A stretch of DNA of 49,593 nt from Suilimivivens sp045586385. GTDB lineage: Bacteria; Bacillota; Clostridia; Lachnospirales; Lachnospiraceae. A program made the position numbers and the translations under genes. Positions 7,729-17,037 of the stretch are shown here, piece after piece. The first letter of the stretch is position 1. Each line of letters opens with the position of its first letter. The notes beneath the pieces were generated by a model. That model was not told where the DNA came from. It did not search any database and saw only the letters and a program-made list of their open reading frames with translations. The stretch is from assembly GCA_045586385.1 (NCBI GenBank), contig JAZNAE010000067.1, positions 1-49,593 of the forward strand, in the 5' to 3' direction.

Positions 7729-8808
7729 ATGGGAGAACAAAAGAAAGAAAAGAAACATAAGCGGATTGGTTCCATCGATGTGGTAAAGGGGATTACCATT
7801 TTTCTTGTAATTGTAGGACATGCGGCAGGAAATACCGAGGCACCTTTTTACAGGGTTGTACTGTATGCCTTTCATATGCCCTTGTTTTTTATGGTATCAG
7901 GTATGGTACTGAAACCGGCTGAAAAATATGATGTTACTCACTGGAAGAACTTTTTGTCAAAGAACTTTTTAGCACTGATGGTACCTTATTTTATCTGGGG
8001 TGCAATTTACTCGCAGTTCTCATACAAAAATTTAGGGTGGATTGCCTATGGTTCCTGGCAGGCACTGGGAAAAGCAGGTACGCTGACTTCCCTGTGGTTC
8101 CTCCCTGCATTATTTGTGGCAAGAGTGCTGATGGAATTGGTATTTATGCTGTTTAGCAAGATAAAAGCAAATACAAGGATGCTGGCGGCAGTGGCATCGG
8201 TTGTGGCGTTTGCAATAGGATTATCCATTCCTAAAATGGAAATCGGTTATCCATGGTGTGCGGATGCTGCGGTTGTGGCGTTAGGATTTATTGCCTTTGG
8301 ATACGCCATGCAGGATTTACTTAAGAAATTTTACACAAGTGTTCCTAACTTTGTTTATTGGATAGCGATGGTAGTGAGCTTGTCCATGTTTGTTTTTGGC
8401 ATCTATATGCAGAAAGACAATCCGGAGCTGATGCTGATATGTGCAAGTACTTACGGCAATTTATTCTATTTCTTCTGGAATTCCATATCAGGAAGTGCGG
8501 CAGCCCTGTTCTTTTCCATGATTATTTCAGATAGTGGTAAAAAATCAAAGTTTATGGGTGGTGTGAAGAAAAAAGTTACTTATGTGGGAACCCTTACCTT
8601 TGGAATTTTTATTTTGCATAAACCGTTCCTGCAGGAGGTGTGCATGGGAATACTGGGAAAATTCGGTATTACTGCATTTGAATTTTGGCCCGTGCTTGGT
8701 GCATCCTTTGTCACACTTATTCTGTGCTGTCTGGCAATTAAAGTGATAAACAGATTCGTTCCTCAGCTGATGGGAAGATTCCCTGATCTGGACGGACACA
8801 ACAATTAG
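7729..8808 (+). CDS. Membrane acyltransferase, acyltransferase-3 family
   Basis: 359 residues with about ten hydrophobic segments. The N terminus carries the family hallmark RIGSIDVVKGITIFLVIVGH with the catalytic-type His, followed by FHMPLFFMVSGM. Proteins of this family O-acetylate or succinylate extracytoplasmic sugars such as peptidoglycan or exopolysaccharide. It starts directly after the stop of the HD gene. The polymer it modifies is unknown. Its last codons and stop lie in the first ACAATTAGG repeat. Confidence 0.85.
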   Translation: MGEQKKEKKHKRIGSIDVVKGITIFLVIVGHAAGNTEAPFYRVVLYAFHMPLFFMVSGMVLKPAEKYDVTHWKNFLSKNFLALMVPYFIWGAIYSQFSYKNLGWIAYGSWQALGKAGTLTSLWFLPALFVARVLMELVFMLFSKIKANTRMLAAVASVVAFAIGLSIPKMEIGYPWCADAAVVALGFIAFGYAMQDLLKKFYTSVPNFVYWIAMVVSLSMFVFGIYMQKDNPELMLICASTYGNLFYFFWNSISGSAAALFFSMIISDSGKKSKFMGGVKKKVTYVGTLTFGIFILHKPFLQEVCMGILGKFGITAFEFWPVLGASFVTLILCCLAIKVINRFVPQLMGRFPDLDGHNN

Positions 8809-8829
8809 GAAGTAAAATCGACAATTGGG
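8801..8829 (+). promoter_or_regulatory. Direct repeat ACAATTAGG / ACAATTGGG (possible LytTR site)
   Basis: ACAATTAGG at 8801-8809 and ACAATTGGG at 8821-8829, 20-bp period. The 9-mers resemble the direct repeats bound by LytTR regulators such as AgrA (ACAGTTAAG/ACAGTTAGG), which usually have a period near 21. It lies about 90 bp before the STAS gene. A matching pair occurs at 25352-25380. Confidence 0.45.
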
Positions 8830-8921
8830 TTGAAATGATTGCAATAAATGTGGGCTTGATAGATGATAAAAGAAGTGATAATTGATAGAAATATGATAAA
8901 TTAAGAAGGAGAAAATAAATT

Positions 8922-9218
8922 ATGACAATCGAAAAGAAAAGAAACAACGATGAACTTACCGTAGAACTTGAAGGACGTCTTGACACCGTGACAGCCCCTT
9001 CTTTGGAAGAAGAATTAAAGGCAAGCTTTGACGGCGTTCAGAAACTGGTATTGGATTTTAAGGCTCTTGAATATATTTCTTCTGCAGGCCTGCGCGTTCT
9101 GCTCATGGCACAGAAAACCATGAATAAGCAGGGTGTTATGGTAATCAGAAATGTGAATGAGACGATTGCAGAGGTATTTGAAATTACAGGCTTTGCAGAT
9201 ATGCTTACGATTGAATAA
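8922..9218 (+). CDS. STAS-domain anti-sigma factor antagonist (RsbV/SpoIIAA type)
   Basis: 98 residues, a complete single STAS domain. LEYISSAGLRVLLMAQK holds the serine pair that corresponds to the phosphorylated serine of SpoIIAA/RsbV. The preceding VELEGRLDTVTAPSLEEELK is the usual first part of the fold. GGAG lies about nine bases upstream. It is 25 bp from the PP2C-HATPase gene and clearly in one operon with it. Expected role: binds an RsbW-like HATPase when unphosphorylated. Partners in this window are the HATPase domains at 9244, 17038 and 23718, as no separate RsbW or partner sigma gene is present. Confidence 0.92.
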   Translation: MTIEKKRNNDELTVELEGRLDTVTAPSLEEELKASFDGVQKLVLDFKALEYISSAGLRVLLMAQKTMNKQGVMVIRNVNETIAEVFEITGFADMLTIE

Positions 9219-9243
9219 GTGATAAAAAGAGGAAGTAACACAT

Positions 9244-11490
9244 ATGAAAAAGAAAAAGAAAATATCCCAATCTTTTCAAAAGTGGTTATCCGTGGTAATC
9301 CTGATTGCTTTTTTGGTAACCACGGCATGCCTTTGGGTGATTCAGACAAAACTCTCTGAGAATAACGCAATTAACCTGTTGGCGCTTAATATATCCGATG
9401 TTCGCGAGGATATCATTGATGCATCAGATGAGAATCTTTTAAAACTGACACATGAAATTGCAGAGGAATTAAATCAGGCGGATGAGGTTACATCAGAGTT
9501 TCTTGAGCAATTGACAGTAAAGTATGATGTGACGGAAATTAACCACATTAATCCCGATGGAATTATAGATGCCAGTACTTATCCGGATTTCCTTGACTAT
9601 GATATGCGCTCAGGTACACAGTCGGGTGAGTTTATGGTGCTGCTTTCAGGAGATAAGGAGTATGTACAGAGTTATCAGCCGGTTTCTTATGACTCTTCCA
9701 TTTCCCGTAAATATGGTGGTGTGGTTTTAAATGACGGAGGATTTGTGCAGGTAGGATACGGCTCCGAACGGTTCCAGAAAGATATTGACGAATTTGTGGT
9801 AGGAGTTACCAGAAACCGTCATGTGGGAGAGGGCGGCAGTGTCATTATTGTAAATGAAGCGTGGAATATTGTCAGCGACAGGCAGGGCAACGAAGGAAAG
9901 AACCTGGACACAGTAGGTGTATGGATTGATAAGGACAAGACCCCGGCCGGCGAAGTGTTTGTGGAAGATGTGTATGGCGAATCGTGCTATTGCATGTATC
10001 AGATATCGGAAGGATATCTGGTGCTTGCTGTCATGCCTACCAGTGAGGCAGCACTTTCCAGAAATGTTTCCGTAGGTGTGACAACAGCAATGCAGATTCT
10101 GGTGTTTGCCGCATTGTTTGCACTTATTTTCTTTTTAGTAAGAAGACTGGTAGTGGATAATATTTACAGGGTAAATGAATCCCTTTCGGCGATTTCGGAA
10201 GGAAGATTGGATACCACGGTAAATGTCCGTTCTCATGAAGAGTTCAATGCGCTTTCAGATGATATCAATGCTACGGTAAATACTTTAAAGCGTTATATTT
10301 CTGAGGCAGAGGCAAGAATTGATGCGGAACTGGCATTTGCAAAGGCGATACAGCATTCTGCACTTCCGTCCGTATTTCCGCCTTATCCAAACCGTAAGGA
10401 ATTTGATATTTGGGCAGGAATGTACACGGCGAAAGAAGTAGGCGGCGACTTTTATGATTTCTATTTTGTAGATGAAGATACATTGGCTTTTCTGGTTGCA
10501 GACGTATCCGGAAAAGGAATTCCGGCGGCAATGTTTATGATGACAGCCAAAACCTTTATCAAGAGCTTTGCGGAATCGGGAATGAGTGTAGAAGAAGTGT
10601 TATCCCATGCCAATGAGAAATTGTGTGAGGGCAATGATGCCAATATGTTTGTAACAGCATGGATGGGACTTTTAAATACAAAAACCGGAGTAGTTTCTTA
10701 TGCAAATGCAGGACATAATCCTCCTTTGGTAAAGCACGGGGATGGAACCTTTGCGTATTTAAAATCCAGACCCGGTTTTGTCTTGGCCGGAATGGAAGGA
10801 GTCCGTTACCGTAAAAATGAAATACAGTTGCTACCGGGCGATACCATTTATCTTTATACTGATGGTGTGACGGAAGCAACTAATATAGAAAATGAGCTTT
10901 ATGGAGAAGAACGTTTGCTTCATATTATGAACCAAAATACAAATAGGACATCCCGGGAACTTTGCGAGGCGGTAAAAGCAGATGTGGACGCTTTTGTTGG
11001 AGAGGCTCCCCAGTTTGATGATATTACTATGCTGTGCCTAAATTACTTTTCACCGTATGAAAAGGAAGAAAAGAAAAGGGAAATGAAAGAATTGACCATA
11101 AAGGCTGTCGTGGAAAATATTGATACGGTTACAGACTTTATCAATGAACAGCTGGAAAACGCAGACTGTCCCATGAAAGAGCAGATGCAGATTGATGTGG
11201 CAATTGATGAAATTTTCGGGAATATTTGCCACTATGCATATCCTTCAGGAGAAGGAGAGGCAACAATCTGTGTGGAAATGCAGACAGAGCCGCGGGCAGT
11301 TGTAATGACCTTTATGGATAGCGGGATACCGTATAATCCTTTAGAAAAGGAAGAGCCGGATACCACACTTTCTGCAGAAGAAAGAGAGATAGGTGGTCTT
11401 GGCATCTTTATTGTAAAAAAGACCATGGATGAGATTTCATACCGGTATGAGAATGAGAAAAATGTTCTTACCGTGAAAAAATACATGTAG
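9244..11490 (+). CDS. Membrane sensor with PP2C phosphatase and RsbW-like HATPase domains
   Basis: 748 residues. TM1 about 14-34, extracytoplasmic sensor domain about 35-280 (Cache-like length), TM2 about 281-300, HAMP about 300-350, SpoIIE/RsbU PP2C phosphatase about 390-600 (EVGGDFYDF, VADVSGKGIPAAMF, LYTDGVTEA, FDDITML) and HATPase about 615-748. The HATPase has an intact N box (AIDEIFGNICHYAY with E and N) and a glycine box (GGLGIFIVKKTMD). One protein thus carries both the phosphatase that would activate the STAS protein and the kinase that would inactivate it. Cotranscribed with the STAS gene and the nucleotidase. Confidence 0.92.
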   Translation: MKKKKKISQSFQKWLSVVILIAFLVTTACLWVIQTKLSENNAINLLALNISDVREDIIDASDENLLKLTHEIAEELNQADEVTSEFLEQLTVKYDVTEINHINPDGIIDASTYPDFLDYDMRSGTQSGEFMVLLSGDKEYVQSYQPVSYDSSISRKYGGVVLNDGGFVQVGYGSERFQKDIDEFVVGVTRNRHVGEGGSVIIVNEAWNIVSDRQGNEGKNLDTVGVWIDKDKTPAGEVFVEDVYGESCYCMYQISEGYLVLAVMPTSEAALSRNVSVGVTTAMQILVFAALFALIFFLVRRLVVDNIYRVNESLSAISEGRLDTTVNVRSHEEFNALSDDINATVNTLKRYISEAEARIDAELAFAKAIQHSALPSVFPPYPNRKEFDIWAGMYTAKEVGGDFYDFYFVDEDTLAFLVADVSGKGIPAAMFMMTAKTFIKSFAESGMSVEEVLSHANEKLCEGNDANMFVTAWMGLLNTKTGVVSYANAGHNPPLVKHGDGTFAYLKSRPGFVLAGMEGVRYRKNEIQLLPGDTIYLYTDGVTEATNIENELYGEERLLHIMNQNTNRTSRELCEAVKADVDAFVGEAPQFDDITMLCLNYFSPYEKEEKKREMKELTIKAVVENIDTVTDFINEQLENADCPMKEQMQIDVAIDEIFGNICHYAYPSGEGEATICVEMQTEPRAVVMTFMDSGIPYNPLEKEEPDTTLSAEEREIGGLGIFIVKKTMDEISYRYENEKNVLTVKKYM

Positions 11491-11512
11491 GAAAAGAAGA
11501 GGAGCATGAGAA

Positions 11513-13369
11513 ATGAAAAAACACAAAAGAATTTTAGCACAGCTTCTTGTAGGCATACTGGCAACGTTATCACTTGCCGGTTGTGGTAATACAGATGCAG
11601 GAGCAGTAGAGACGGCTAAAACAGTAGAAGCGACGGAAGTACCAGAGATGACAGCGGAAAATACCACAGACGGTGATATCGTTATTTTGTATACCAATGA
11701 TGTACATACTTATGTGGACGGCCCCATCAGCTATGATGTCATTGCAGCTGTTAAAAAGGAACTTCAGACTAAATACGGATATGTATATCTGGTGGATGCC
11801 GGAGACCACATTCAGGGAACTGCTTACGGTTCCATGGATAATGGGGAAACCATTATCAAAATGATGAACGCGGTGGGCTATGATGCGGCTACCTTGGGAA
11901 ATCATGAGTTTGACTATGGTATGTTCGGATGTATGAAAGCCATTGATCTGGCGGACTATCCCTATGTATCCTGTAATTTTCATCATGAAGCCGAGGGGGT
12001 GTGCGGCGAAAATGTACTAAGCAGCTATGAACTTTTTCCCGCAGGAGAAGAAACCATTGCAGTGATTGGAATTACCACACCTGAGACCATTACCAAAACA
12101 ACACCTGCTTATTTCCAGGATGAAGAGGGCAATTTTATTTACGGTATTGCAGGTGGTGAGCATGGCAGTGAACTTTATATAGCTGTCCAGAAAGCAATTG
12201 ATGATGCAAAGGCAGCGGGTGCAACAAAAGTGATAGCATTGGGACATCTTGGAGATGATTTATCTTCTGTGCCATGGACCAGTGAAGAGACCATTGCAAA
12301 TGTTTCCGGCCTTCATGCATTTATTGACGGACATTCCCATAGTACGGTAGAGGGTAAGGAAGTTGCTGACAAGGAAGGAAATCAGGTAGTATTAACACAG
12401 ACAGGCCAGTATTTTGACAGAATCGGAATGATGATTATTGACGCTGAAAGCGGCGATATCTCTACGGATTTCATTGAATACAAAGAAATTCTGGCAGCAG
12501 ATGGTGAAACTGTGGAAGGCTATAAATTATGTTCTGACATTTATGAAAGAACAGAAATGATATATGACACAGATGTACAGGAAATCAAGGATGCATGGAT
12601 TGCAGAAATTGATAACAAGCTTGGACAGAAGGTAGGAGAAGCTACAGTTATTCTGGATAATTACGATGCGGAAGGCAACCGTATGGTCAGAGGACAGGAA
12701 ACCAATACCGGCGATTTCTGTGCGGATGCATTATATTATTTGTTTGATGATATGGAAATGGATGTGGATATCAGCATTATGAATGGTGGGGGCATCCGTA
12801 ATAAGGCAGTTACAGGAGAAATTACATATAAAACCTGTAAGGATATCCACACCTTTGGAAATGTGGCGTGCTTGCAGACCGTTACCGGACAGCAGATGCT
12901 GGATGCACTGGAATGGGGAAGCAGACAGTTGGGAACAGGAGAAGAAAGCGGCGGATTTTTGCAGGTTTCCGGTCTGACCTATCATATCAATACATCTATT
13001 CCATGCACTGTGCAGGAAGATGAAAACGGAATCTGGACCGGTGGACCTACCGGAGAATACCGTGTCCATGAAGTAAAGGTTTATAACAAAGAAACAAATG
13101 AATGGGAAGACCTAAAGCTTGATGCTGAGTATAATTTGGCAGGCTATAATTACACACTTAGGGATTTGGGTGACGGATATGCCATGTTTGAGGGCGCAGT
13201 CAATGTCCTTGACTATGTGATGGAGGACTATATGGTTCTGGCAAACTACGTGCAGGGATTTGAAAAAACTGTAGTAGGTGCCGACAATTCCCCTCTTTTG
13301 AAGAAATATCCCGGATTTGTGACAGACTACAGTGAAACAACGGGAAGCGGCAGAATCCAGGTGGAATAA
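11513..13369 (+). CDS. 5'-nucleotidase / UDP-sugar hydrolase family lipoprotein
   Basis: 618 residues. The lipobox SLAGC puts lipidated Cys at about residue 24. The metallophosphatase domain follows: IVILYTNDVHTY, VDAGDHIQGT, TLGNHEFDYG, ALGHLGDD and DGHSHS. The C-terminal 5'-nucleotidase domain has RGQETNTGDFCADAL and MNGGGIRNKAVTGEI. Extracellular, hydrolyses nucleotides or similar phosphoesters and may recover nucleosides and phosphate. It starts 22 bp after the phosphatase gene, so probably shares its transcript. Repeat R2 follows. Confidence 0.9.
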   Translation: MKKHKRILAQLLVGILATLSLAGCGNTDAGAVETAKTVEATEVPEMTAENTTDGDIVILYTNDVHTYVDGPISYDVIAAVKKELQTKYGYVYLVDAGDHIQGTAYGSMDNGETIIKMMNAVGYDAATLGNHEFDYGMFGCMKAIDLADYPYVSCNFHHEAEGVCGENVLSSYELFPAGEETIAVIGITTPETITKTTPAYFQDEEGNFIYGIAGGEHGSELYIAVQKAIDDAKAAGATKVIALGHLGDDLSSVPWTSEETIANVSGLHAFIDGHSHSTVEGKEVADKEGNQVVLTQTGQYFDRIGMMIIDAESGDISTDFIEYKEILAADGETVEGYKLCSDIYERTEMIYDTDVQEIKDAWIAEIDNKLGQKVGEATVILDNYDAEGNRMVRGQETNTGDFCADALYYLFDDMEMDVDISIMNGGGIRNKAVTGEITYKTCKDIHTFGNVACLQTVTGQQMLDALEWGSRQLGTGEESGGFLQVSGLTYHINTSIPCTVQEDENGIWTGGPTGEYRVHEVKVYNKETNEWEDLKLDAEYNLAGYNYTLRDLGDGYAMFEGAVNVLDYVMEDYMVLANYVQGFEKTVVGADNSPLLKKYPGFVTDYSETTGSGRIQVE

Positions 13370-13380
13370 AGGTGCAAAAC

Positions 13381-13449
13381 TTGCGGATTATGTCAAAAAT
13401 CTGCGGATTATGCAGAAAAGGTTGTTTTTTTGGAGATGAGTGGTAATCT
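13381..13449 (+). promoter_or_regulatory. Activator repeat R2 with promoter
   Basis: TTGCGGATTATGTCAAAAAT (13381-13400) followed by a second copy (13401-13420), preceded by GGTGCAAAAC as in R3. Weak -35 TTGTTT at 13422 and -10 TAATCT at 13444-13449, which starts 24 bp after the repeat. Confidence 0.7.
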
Positions 13450-13486
13450 GATACAAATATTTTTTGATAAGCGGAGGAAATTCGAA

Positions 13487-14293
13487 ATGAAAAAACTGAT
13501 GAAATTGGGAAGCCTGTTAATTACACTGTCGCTATTGCTTTCTGTGTTACCGGGGATGAGTGTGCGTGCTACTGAGTATGATTTAGAATTCATGAACACG
13601 CTTACGGAAGGACAAATCTTAAATCCGGATGATACATTAAAAATGGATACCTCTAATTTTTTACTTGATATTTTTATCGATGGTATTAATGTTGATGATC
13701 GTATTGTTGAGGTCAACTCTATTTCTGTATTTACGGTCAGACAGGGGGAACACTTTAAAGTAGAAGACATTATTCTCACTGATTCGGGATATCCGGGGAA
13801 AAAAAGCGTTTATCTCGTCACTTATACTCCTCCTTCATCAACCCCGGACAATAACACAAATGCTGCACCCGCGCCGGAGAAGGAAGAAGACAAGCATGAA
13901 CACAATTGGGAATGGATACAGATACAGGCGGCAACAGATGCGCAGGATGGCGTGGAAGCCATGTGCTGCACAGAGTGCGGACAACAGAGAGAAACCAGAA
14001 AGATTGCAAACTCTGCCTATGGAATGTTTTGTAATGCCACAGCAGATAAGATAAGTAAAGCTGCAGAAAATGCAACAGTTGAAATGGAAACCGAGATATG
14101 GAGTGCGCTTCCCAAATCAGTCATAGATGCCATAAAAGAAAGAAGAGATTTGACAGTAAATCTGACATTAACGTATCAGAACAAGAAATACCCGTTATCC
14201 ATTCCTGCCGGATATGATATGTCTGTGCTGGAAGAAGCTGACTGGTACGGAGTACTGTATTTAAATCAGTTCTTTGGAGTTGCAAATCAGTAA
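13487..14293 (+). CDS. Secreted protein with HxH...CxxC motif, paralogue 1
   Basis: 268 residues from ATG 13487 (GGAGG nine bases upstream). A signal peptide ends near VRATEYD. An N-terminal domain of about 90 residues and a Pro/Glu-rich linker are followed by HEHNWEW...CCTECG, which could bind metal, and a C-terminal domain ending VLYLNQFFGVANQ. The same HxHxxxW / Cys cluster / C-terminal domain plan is seen at 14766 and 25464, and in the fragment at 1-189. No enzyme family recognised. Behind repeat R2. Unlike its relatives it has no membrane-protein partner immediately downstream. Confidence 0.75.
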   Translation: MKKLMKLGSLLITLSLLLSVLPGMSVRATEYDLEFMNTLTEGQILNPDDTLKMDTSNFLLDIFIDGINVDDRIVEVNSISVFTVRQGEHFKVEDIILTDSGYPGKKSVYLVTYTPPSSTPDNNTNAAPAPEKEEDKHEHNWEWIQIQAATDAQDGVEAMCCTECGQQRETRKIANSAYGMFCNATADKISKAAENATVEMETEIWSALPKSVIDAIKERRDLTVNLTLTYQNKKYPLSIPAGYDMSVLEEADWYGVLYLNQFFGVANQ

Positions 14294-14640
14294 TCAGTAA
14301 GTATATCAGAATGTAACAGGGGATTTTGAAGAAGATACCGTGGGAAACTGCGGAAATACGAAGAAAGGGTGATGACTTAGGTGAGTTGTCACCTTTTTTG
14401 TTGACTAATAAAGGAACCTGTGCGACAGATTCCTTAAATAAGGGAAAAACCCTGACGAAGAATGACATTCCAGTTGCTTTTTTGAAAGAGAAATTTAATT
14501 TGGCTATATAATTCAAAGTTACGCCAAGACTTCTCAAAAAATAGTAGGTAAATAAAGCATACCACTGGCATTTGAATACCGATAGAAAAGGCGTGAATTC
14601 GGGAATCTCGAGCTGCAATTGGCCCAATTGCCCATTTTTT
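14294..14640. other. Non-coding stretch with several hairpins
   Basis: No supportable gene. It contains an imperfect hairpin with seven T (about 14364-14399), likely the terminator of the upstream gene. A second short palindrome, GCAATTGG-C-CCAATTGC (14615-14631), is followed by CCATTTTTT just before repeat R3. The middle (14400-14560) shows nothing I can assign; it could be a decayed gene. Confidence 0.45.
14364..14399 (+). terminator. Terminator of paralogue 1
   Basis: AAAGGGTGATGAC (14364-14376) pairs imperfectly with GTTGTCACCTTT (14385-14396), followed by a T run. Confidence 0.6.
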
Positions 14641-14650
14641 GGTGCAAAAC

Positions 14651-14720
14651 TTGCGGATTATGTCAAAAATCTGCGGATTATGCAGAAACTATTGGAAAAA
14701 ATATCAATAATTGCTATGTT
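14651..14720 (+). promoter_or_regulatory. Activator repeat R3 with promoter
   Basis: Same two-copy repeat as R2, identical over 14641-14688 including the preceding GGTGCAAAAC. Weak -35 TTGGAA at 14692 and -10 TATGTT at 14715-14720, 25 bp after the repeat. Confidence 0.68.
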
Positions 14721-14765
14721 TGGGAAAGGTATTGCCACAGATGAAAAATAAAAATGGAGGTTTTT

Positions 14766-15590
14766 ATGGAACAAAGTACAAAGGAAATGAAAAAAAGATT
14801 CAAAGGACTGTTGACACTGGTATTGGTATTTTTGATGATGTTCGGAAACAGTCTGACGGTGTTGGCACAGACTCATACGGTCAATTATGATGACGGAGAT
14901 CCGTGGCCCAAAACGTTTGAGATAGCGGCCGGTGATACGCTGGAGTTGAATTCGGATTATTATGGTGGTTTTATTTTGACATTGGATGGAAACGAAATCC
15001 CTAACCCCGAATCAATTATGTCAAAGAGCTCCAATGGAGATGGGTATCTTATATATTCATATAATGCATCCCAAAATTATAGTGTAACAGTATCAAGGGA
15101 TAAACCACAAAATAATTGGATTTTATCAGTTTCTTTAAACTCTATTAATCAGGGAAATCAAAATCCACAACCGGGTACCGGACAGGAAAATACCCATTCC
15201 CATGATTTTAACTGGCAGACAGTGATAGAGCCCACCTTAAACTCGGATGGACTATCCCAGCTAAGGTGTCCCTGCGGCGCAGTAGAGGCATCACAGCCAA
15301 TATCTGCGGCTACTGCTTATGTGTCTGCGATATGCACTGATATCAAAGATGCACCCCAAGGAGCCATCGTTGAGATTAATACGAAGCAGTACAGATGCTA
15401 TACAGCTAAGATTATGAAATCTCTTAGGGAAAGACCGGATGTGAGCTTAAAGACAACCTTCCTTGATATAGACGGAACATGGAAGAGCTTTACCATTCCT
15501 GAAGGATGTGCACCGGCAGATGAGGAATTGTTCTACGGATTTACTTATCTGGGTAATTTATATGGATGGAATGAAGTACCGGAGGCATAA
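14766..15590 (+). CDS. Secreted protein with HxH...CxC motif, paralogue 2
   Basis: 274 residues from ATG 14766 (GGAGG 14757-14761; ATG 14754 would overlap the site). A signal peptide ends near LTVLAQT. Variable N-terminal domain, Gly/Pro/Asn linker, then HSHDFNWQ, DGLSQLRCPCG and the domain ending FYGFTYLGNLYGWNEVPEA. Closest to 25464-26255, with which it shares SQPISAATA and FYGFTYLGNLYGW. The stop overlaps the start of the next gene (TAATG), so it is coupled to the membrane protein. Probably a cell-surface or secreted binding protein; function unknown. Confidence 0.78.
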   Translation: MEQSTKEMKKRFKGLLTLVLVFLMMFGNSLTVLAQTHTVNYDDGDPWPKTFEIAAGDTLELNSDYYGGFILTLDGNEIPNPESIMSKSSNGDGYLIYSYNASQNYSVTVSRDKPQNNWILSVSLNSINQGNQNPQPGTGQENTHSHDFNWQTVIEPTLNSDGLSQLRCPCGAVEASQPISAATAYVSAICTDIKDAPQGAIVEINTKQYRCYTAKIMKSLRERPDVSLKTTFLDIDGTWKSFTIPEGCAPADEELFYGFTYLGNLYGWNEVPEA

Positions 15591-16951
15591 TGGCAAACAA
15601 GAAAGAAAAAACAGGTTTTTTTATAATTTTCAAAGAGGCAGCTATAACAGCAGTCATAACGGCAGCGATATGCTGCCTTCTGCTTTTTGCGACAGGTCTG
15701 ATACCCCAAAGCGCCATTAAAGAATCCTGCATCAAAAGTGCAGAGTATTTTAAGGATAAAGAACTGTTTGATGACATTATGCCAAACAGGCTGAATACCA
15801 GACGTGATAACTATGGGGATATTTTACTGCTTAATACCATGTATCATATTTCAGGGCAGAATCCCGTCCGCTCCCTGATACAGTCTTTTTATTATAATCC
15901 GGAGAACGAAAGTGTCAATATCAGCTTTTATGACAGTGTGATGGAGGATAAGGAGCCTAATGTAAATTGGTCGAGATATTGGCAGGGAGCTACGGTGCTT
16001 GTCCGCCCGCTGTTTGTATGGGTGGGCATTGAGCAGGCGCGTCTGATTATCGGATGGATGGTACTGGCATTGATGATAAGCTGTGTGGCGCTTTTGTGGC
16101 GTCTTGGCTCAAAAAGTGCAGCGGTAAGCTATCTGCTGGGAAACGGCATTGTACAGGTGTGGATGTGTTTGTTTTGCATCGAATATGCAATGACCTTCCT
16201 GGTAGCAAATGTCATACTTCTTGCAGTACTTTGCTTGTTTCTGAAAAAAGAAAGTGAAGATAGGATACGAAAAAGGAGCTTATTGCTGATGGCAGTTTCC
16301 GGCGTGGTAACCTGTTTTGTGGATTTGCTTACCACGGAAACGCTGACGGTTACCATTCCACTTTTATTTTTGATGATATTACTATACGAACAGGGAAAGC
16401 TTCGGGGGATAAAAGAGGAAATCCGCTATCTGACAGGCTGTGGCATTAGCTGGTGTTTATCCTATGTCGGTATGTTTCTTTTTAAATGGTTGCTGGCGGC
16501 AATGGTACTTGGCACCGATGCTTTTACGGCTGCTTTGGGAGCTGCAGGCAAGCGTTTGGGTGGAGCGGTTATAACAGGATATGCCGGTGCTGATGAAGCG
16601 GTGAATTTTGGAGAGCGTGTTATCGGAATTCTTTACCGGAATCAGGGAAGCTTATTTCCCTTTAAGGAAAAGATGACAATGGGGGCCTCCCTGTGGCTGT
16701 TTTTTGGTGTATGCTTTCTTTGCTTTGCCATTGTATATCTGTTTAGACCAAAGAATTTGCCTTTTAATATCATTGTTACCTGTCTGCTTTTGGGAGCAGT
16801 TCCATATGTAAGATATCTGGTATTACAAAATCATGCTTATATCCACTATTTCTTTACCTACCGTGCCCAGTTGGTGACAGTGGTAGCAATATTGTATTGT
16901 ACATGGCAGTTTGGACTAAAAGGGATAATAATTAGGAAGAAATGCTTGTAG
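15590..16951 (+). CDS. Polytopic membrane protein, copy 1 (GT-C-like topology)
   Basis: 453 residues with about ten hydrophobic segments. After TM1 comes a large extracytoplasmic loop (about 45-135) with SAIKESCIKSAEYF, RDNYGDILLLNTMYHI and SRYWQGATVLVRPLF. The C-terminal end has YVRYLVLQNHAYIHYFFTYR. All these segments recur in 26341-27687. The topology, large first loop and aromatic/charged motifs resemble GT-C glycosyltransferases, but no catalytic signature is certain. Coupled to a secreted protein by a TAATG overlap. May act on the partner protein or a surface glycan (inference). Confidence 0.72.
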   Translation: MANKKEKTGFFIIFKEAAITAVITAAICCLLLFATGLIPQSAIKESCIKSAEYFKDKELFDDIMPNRLNTRRDNYGDILLLNTMYHISGQNPVRSLIQSFYYNPENESVNISFYDSVMEDKEPNVNWSRYWQGATVLVRPLFVWVGIEQARLIIGWMVLALMISCVALLWRLGSKSAAVSYLLGNGIVQVWMCLFCIEYAMTFLVANVILLAVLCLFLKKESEDRIRKRSLLLMAVSGVVTCFVDLLTTETLTVTIPLLFLMILLYEQGKLRGIKEEIRYLTGCGISWCLSYVGMFLFKWLLAAMVLGTDAFTAALGAAGKRLGGAVITGYAGADEAVNFGERVIGILYRNQGSLFPFKEKMTMGASLWLFFGVCFLCFAIVYLFRPKNLPFNIIVTCLLLGAVPYVRYLVLQNHAYIHYFFTYRAQLVTVVAILYCTWQFGLKGIIIRKKCL

Positions 16952-16992
16952 TTTTGTAAAAAAGGATATGTAAAAGTTAAGATATAAAGAGC

Positions 16993-17037
16993 GGCTTTCG
17001 CCTACGAATTTTGGTTCGTTAAAGCGAAAGCCTTTTT
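16993..17037 (+). terminator. Terminator between convergent genes
   Basis: GGCTTTCGC (16993-17001) and GCGAAAGCC (17024-17032), with an inner ACGAA/TTCGT pair, followed by seven T. The minus-strand operon ends at 17038, so the hairpin may serve both directions, more strongly the plus strand. Confidence 0.8.

Noticed and set aside
14121..14627. Possible 168-residue minus-strand gene
   Set aside because: Overlaps a real gene and terminator hairpins, low-complexity composition and no start signal.
13381..14690. Repeats R1-R4 as a CRISPR array
   Set aside because: Copies are kilobases apart, each upstream of a gene with a fixed -10 distance; no spacers and no cas genes.
16928..16951. Third ACAATTAGG repeat pair at the end of membrane gene copy 1
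   Set aside because: Only one half-site (AATTAGGAAG) is present, so it is not called as a regulatory site.
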